Shown here: positions 16,600 to 19,949 of the stretch, piece after piece
Layout of the letters: each line of letters starts with the position of its first letter
Numbering within the stretch: the first letter of the stretch is position 1
Assembly: GCA_012271025.1 (NCBI GenBank)
Contig: JAAXHF010000463.1
Coordinates: forward strand, 1-19,949
Direction: 5' to 3'
Source of the DNA: Deltaproteobacteria bacterium
GTDB taxonomy: Bacteria; Desulfobacterota_B; Binatia; Bin18
DNA: 19,949 bases
Made by a program: the position numbers and the translations under genes
The notes under the pieces: generated by a model
Database searches by the model: none
Seen by the model: only the letters and a program-made list of their open reading frames with translations
Told to the model about the DNA's origin: nothing

Positions 16600-18174
16600 A
16601 TGCTGACCGCCGCACCCGTCCCCCGCCCACTGTCCCGTCGTCAGTTCCTGGCTTCGAGCCTGGGGCTGGCTGCGACCGCACCCGGACTGTTGGCGCAGGC
16701 GCGGGTCAACCGCCCGCAAAAAGGCGGGTTGCTGCGGCTGGGAATCTCGGGCGGTTTTACCAGCGACTCGCTTGACCCGGCCCGCATCTCGGACGCCTTC
16801 ATGACCCTGCTGTCTTTCGGTCAGCTGCGCAATACCCTGGTGGAGATCGACGAGCAGGGCCGGCCCAGGCCCGAGTTGGCCGACGGCTGGGACGTGTCGC
16901 CGGATGCCAGGGTGTGGCGCTTTGGGCTGCGGCGGGGTGTCGAGTTCCATCACGGCAAAACCCTGGAGGCTGCAGATGTGCTTGCCTCAATCAACCATCA
17001 CCGGGGCCGGCAATCGGCTTCACCGGTTAAGGTTTTGCTGGACAATATTCTCCACCTCCGTCCCGACGGCAAGACCGGGGTCGTCTTCGAACTCCGGGAC
17101 GGTCAGGCCGATTTCCCGTTTGTGCTGGCCGACATCCACCTGACCATTCAGCCCCACGATGGCGATGTCACGACCGGTGTGGGAACCGGTGGCTATCAAC
17201 TGGTCGAGTTCGAGCCCGGCGTCCGCTCGCTGACCCGACGCAACCCCAACTACTGGAGGGCCGACCGGGCCCACTTCGAGGCTGTGGAAATGCTGGCCAT
17301 CGCTGACGTGAACGCCCGAACCGCAGCCCTGCAAACCGGCCGCGTCGATGGTATCAACCGCTGTGAGCTGAAAACCCTGCATCTCCTGTCCCGTCTGCCC
17401 GGCATCCAGGTGCTGCAAACCCACGGCACCAAGCACTACTCCCTGCCCATGCACACCGATATCGCTCCGTTTGACAATCCGGATGTGCGTCTGGCACTCA
17501 AATACGCCATCGACCGGGACGCCCTGCTGCGCACCATTCTGCGCGGCTATGGCAGCCTCGGCAACGACCATCCGATCAGTCGCGGGCAGCCCTATTTTGC
17601 CGCCCGGCTGGCCCAGCGGCGCTACGACCCGGACCGGGCTCGATTCCATCTGCGGCGGGCCGGGTTGGAGGGCCTGCACCTGCGGCTGAGCACCTCGGAC
17701 GCGGCGTTTCCGGGTGCGGTCGATACGGCCGTGCTGTATCGGGAGCACGCCGCCCGAGCGGGCATTGCTCTCCAGACCGTCCGCGAGCCGGCCGACGGAT
17801 ACTGGAAAAACGTATGGCTCACAAAACCCTTCTGTCTGTGTTCGTGGAACGGCCAGCCGACCGCAGGACTGATGTTTGCGACCGCCTATGCCGAGGACGC
17901 GGTCTGGAACGATACGCATTTTCGCCACCCGCGCTTCAACCAGCTGCTGAGAGCCGCCCGGGCCGAACTCGACGAGCCCAAACGCGCCGAACAGTACGCC
18001 GAGATGCAGACGATTGTGCGGGATGAGGGTGGGGTCATCATTCCGGTGTTTGCTGCGGACGTGTGCGCCGCCGACAGCCGGCTGCGCTTCGGGCAGCTGG
18101 CCAGCCATCGGGAGCTGGACGGCGGCAGGTGTGCCGAGCGCTGGTGGTGGGCTCGGGAGCCCGGCGGATCATGA
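16600..18174 (+). CDS. Peptide-type ABC transporter substrate-binding protein (SBP_bac_5), Tat-exported
   Basis: The 524-residue protein is the extracytoplasmic solute receptor of a DppA/OppA-type importer. The N-terminus carries a twin-arginine signal, SRRQFLA at 12-18, then a hydrophobic stretch and a likely cleavage after AQA34. The mature protein has SBP family-5 features: GLLRLGISGG near the start, WRFGLRRGVEFHHGK, GTGGYQLVEFEPG, NPNYWRADRAHF, FDNPDVRLALKYAIDRDALL and a C-terminal YAEMQTIVRDEGGVIIPVF. It closely matches, from memory, a group of Tat-exported binding proteins from alphaproteobacteria. Substrates in SBP family 5 range over peptides, nickel, opines and glycosides, so the cargo is uncertain. 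The ATG at 16600 has no clear ribosome-binding site. The stop overlaps the permease start as ATGA. Confidence 0.94.
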   Translation: MLTAAPVPRPLSRRQFLASSLGLAATAPGLLAQARVNRPQKGGLLRLGISGGFTSDSLDPARISDAFMTLLSFGQLRNTLVEIDEQGRPRPELADGWDVSPDARVWRFGLRRGVEFHHGKTLEAADVLASINHHRGRQSASPVKVLLDNILHLRPDGKTGVVFELRDGQADFPFVLADIHLTIQPHDGDVTTGVGTGGYQLVEFEPGVRSLTRRNPNYWRADRAHFEAVEMLAIADVNARTAALQTGRVDGINRCELKTLHLLSRLPGIQVLQTHGTKHYSLPMHTDIAPFDNPDVRLALKYAIDRDALLRTILRGYGSLGNDHPISRGQPYFAARLAQRRYDPDRARFHLRRAGLEGLHLRLSTSDAAFPGAVDTAVLYREHAARAGIALQTVREPADGYWKNVWLTKPFCLCSWNGQPTAGLMFATAYAEDAVWNDTHFRHPRFNQLLRAARAELDEPKRAEQYAEMQTIVRDEGGVIIPVFAADVCAADSRLRFGQLASHRELDGGRCAERWWWAREPGGS

Positions 18175-19130
18175 GCCTGCGGACCCTGATCGCCCGGCGG
18201 TTGGTCCTCGGCCTGCTGACCCTGTTGGCCATCTCGCTCATCCTGTCGCTCGGCCTGGAGGTGCTGCCGGGCGATGTGGCCGAGGCGGTGCTGGGCCAGT
18301 CGGCCACGCCCGACACGGTCGCCGCCCTGCGCCGCCAGCTGGGCGTGGACCGGCTCCTGCACGTTCGCTACCTTGACTGGCTGGCCGACCTCGTGCGTGG
18401 CGAGCTTGGCACCTCGCTGGCCAATCAGCAGCCGGTGGCTGAGCTGATCAGCGGGCGTCTGACCAACACTATGCTGCTGGCCGCGCTGACCGCCCTGATC
18501 GCGGTGCCGCTCGCCCTGAGCCTGGGCCTGGTGGCTGCGGTGTACCGCGACCGATGGATCGATAAAACCCTGTCGATAGCCGGCCTGAGCACGATTTCCC
18601 TGCCGGATTTCTTTATCGCCTATCTGCTCACGGTCATCTTGGCGGTCCGCTTGCAGGTCTTTCCGGCGGTGTCGATCATCTCTCCCGGCATGGCCCTGGC
18701 CGACAAGCTGTCCGCCCTCAGCCTGCCGGTCCTGACCCTCAGCCTGGTCGTCGGCGCCCACATGATGCGGCTGACCCGAGCGGCGATTCTGAACCTGTTG
18801 CACAGTCCATATATTGAAATGGCCCGGCTCAAAGGGCTGTCTCCACGCCGGATTATTGTCCACCACGCGCTGCCCAACGCCGTCTCGCCGATCATCAACG
18901 TCGTTGTCCTGAACCTGGCCTTCCTGGTCGTCGGGGTGGTGGTGGTCGAGGTGGTGTTCGTCTATCCCGGACTCGGCCAACTCCTGGTCGACGCGGTGTC
19001 CAAGCGCGACCTGCCGGTGGTGCGGGCGTGCGGTCTGATCTTCGCCTCGGTGTACGTCGTGCTCAACCTGACGGCCGATGTGTTGGCTCTGCTGAGCAAC
19101 CCCCGGCTGCGCCAGCCCAGCTCGCCATGA
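18171..19130 (+). CDS. ABC transporter permease, DppB/OppB type
   Basis: The ATG at 18171 overlaps the binding-protein stop (ATGA) and gives 319 residues. The protein has the DppB layout. One N-terminal membrane helix (about 9-30) is followed by an extracytoplasmic segment containing LPGDVAEAVLGQSATPD and the LRRQLGVDRLLHVRYLDWL pattern. Five further helices come after it. The EAA-like loop that contacts the ATPase is at about 214-240 (YIEMARLKGLSPRRII, then HHALPNAVSPI). The usual VEVVFVYPGLGQLL precedes the last helices. It pairs with the DppC-type permease downstream, again through an ATGA overlap. ATPase genes are expected beyond the window edge. Confidence 0.95.
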   Translation: MSLRTLIARRLVLGLLTLLAISLILSLGLEVLPGDVAEAVLGQSATPDTVAALRRQLGVDRLLHVRYLDWLADLVRGELGTSLANQQPVAELISGRLTNTMLLAALTALIAVPLALSLGLVAAVYRDRWIDKTLSIAGLSTISLPDFFIAYLLTVILAVRLQVFPAVSIISPGMALADKLSALSLPVLTLSLVVGAHMMRLTRAAILNLLHSPYIEMARLKGLSPRRIIVHHALPNAVSPIINVVVLNLAFLVVGVVVVEVVFVYPGLGQLLVDAVSKRDLPVVRACGLIFASVYVVLNLTADVLALLSNPRLRQPSSP

Positions 19131-19949
19131 CTGTTCTACGGACACTCGGTCATGCGCCGCTGAGCGCCAGACTCGGCCTGGGTCTGATCGCCGTCTACCT
19201 CGGGGCGGCGCTGCTGGCCCCGCTGCTGGCGCCCTACGGCGAAACCGAAGTGGTCGGCGATGTGTGGGAGGCGTCCAGCCGCTCGGCGCTGCTAGGAACC
19301 GACCAGCTCGGCCGCGACCTGTTGTCGCGTCTGCTGTACGGCGCTCGGAACACCGTCGGCGTGGCCCTGGTGGCGACCCTGCTGGCCTTCGTTCTGGGCG
19401 TTGTCGGCGGCTCGGCGGCCGCCCTGGTCGGCGGCTGGGTCGATAGCCTGCTCAACTGGCTGGTCGAGGTGCTGCTGGCGCTGCCCAGCCTGATTCTGGC
19501 CCTGCTGCTGCTGTCGGTTTTGAGCCCCTCGATGACGACCGTCGTCCTGGTCAGCGCCCTGCTGAGCGCTACCCGCGTCTTCCGCCTGGCACGCGCTCTG
19601 GCCCTGGATATGACGGCGGTGGAGTTTGTCGAACTGGCCAGGTTGCGCGGGGAGGGCTGGTGGTGGGTCGTTCGCTCCGAGATTGTGCCGAACACGTATG
19701 GGCCGCTGCTGGCAGAACTCGGCCTGCGGTTTTGCTTTGTGTTCCTGTTCATCAGCTCGCTCAGTTTTCTGGGCCTGGGCTTGCAGCCGCCAACGGCCGA
19801 CTGGGGCAGCATGGTCCGCGACAATGCCGGCGCCATGCCGTTTGGGCTGGCCGCCCCGTTTTTCCCGGCGGCGGCGATTGCGCTGTTGACGGTCGCCGTC
19901 AACCTGGTTGTTGACTGGCTGGCGCAGACAGATGCGGCCCACGACCGAC
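19127..19949 (+). CDS. ABC transporter permease, DppC/OppC type (3' end missing)
   Basis: The ATG at 19127 overlaps the DppB stop (ATGA), and the frame is open to the window edge, giving 274 codons without a stop. DppC proteins usually have 280-300 residues, so only a short tail is missing. Residues 17-34 form the first membrane helix. The family motif LLGTDQLGRDLLSRLLYGAR follows at about 54-73. Four to five more helices follow, with the EAA loop near 166-195 (EFVELARLRGEGWWWVV, then EIVPNTYGPLL). SLSFLGLGLQPPTADWGSMV, typical of this family, precedes the last helix. Together with DppB it forms the membrane channel of the importer. Confidence 0.94.
   Translation, partial: MTVLRTLGHAPLSARLGLGLIAVYLGAALLAPLLAPYGETEVVGDVWEASSRSALLGTDQLGRDLLSRLLYGARNTVGVALVATLLAFVLGVVGGSAAALVGGWVDSLLNWLVEVLLALPSLILALLLLSVLSPSMTTVVLVSALLSATRVFRLARALALDMTAVEFVELARLRGEGWWWVVRSEIVPNTYGPLLAELGLRFCFVFLFISSLSFLGLGLQPPTADWGSMVRDNAGAMPFGLAAPFFPAAAIALLTVAVNLVVDWLAQTDAAHDR

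Overview
This is a GC-rich bacterial chromosome segment made almost entirely of protein-coding genes. No gap between genes exceeds 300 bases. I see no rRNA, tRNA, CRISPR array, insertion sequence or phage gene. The gene set points to a Gram-negative-type bacterium: an NlpD-like lipoprotein, a Tat-exported solute-binding protein, and the order tilS-ftsH-cdaA-cdaR-glmM-nnrD-tsaE-lysC-cimA. That order resembles clusters known from deltaproteobacteria and related environmental lineages (Desulfobacterota, Tectomicrobia or Binatota-like). This placement is inference from gene order and protein style, not from a marker-gene comparison.

Region 1 (1-824) holds the last 44 codons of a membrane protein on the + strand and, converging on it, an unrecognised exported protein on the - strand.

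Region 2 (921-14483) is one long same-strand run of twelve genes with overlaps or short spacers, probably one or a few transcription units. Its order is tilS, ftsH, cdaA, cdaR, glmM, nnrD, tsaE, lysC, cimA, a YqaA/DedA-family membrane protein, an NlpD-like LysM/LytM lipoprotein, and apt. The genes cover tRNA maturation (TilS, TsaE), membrane proteolysis (FtsH), c-di-AMP signalling coupled to cell-wall precursor supply (CdaA, CdaR, GlmM), cofactor repair (NnrD), amino-acid biosynthesis (LysC, CimA), envelope functions and purine salvage (Apt). The largest spacer (154 bp, between ftsH and cdaA) lies where many relatives carry folP. It contains no gene but has two adjacent hairpins.

Region 3 (14509-19949) starts with a homocysteine S-methyltransferase on the - strand, convergent with apt. 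A 197-bp divergent spacer with two inverted repeats follows. Next, on the + strand, is a secreted two-domain protein whose C-terminal half has acidic residues spaced as in PD-(D/E)XK nucleases. Ten bases further on begins a peptide-type ABC importer: a Tat-signal binding protein, a DppB-type permease and a DppC-type permease cut by the window edge. These three are translationally coupled through ATGA overlaps.

The most novel item is the secreted fusion protein (15678-16589). Other points worth checking are the hairpins before cdaA, a strong internal start in lysC that could give a separate regulatory subunit, and an NlpD-like protein that has lost one catalytic histidine.
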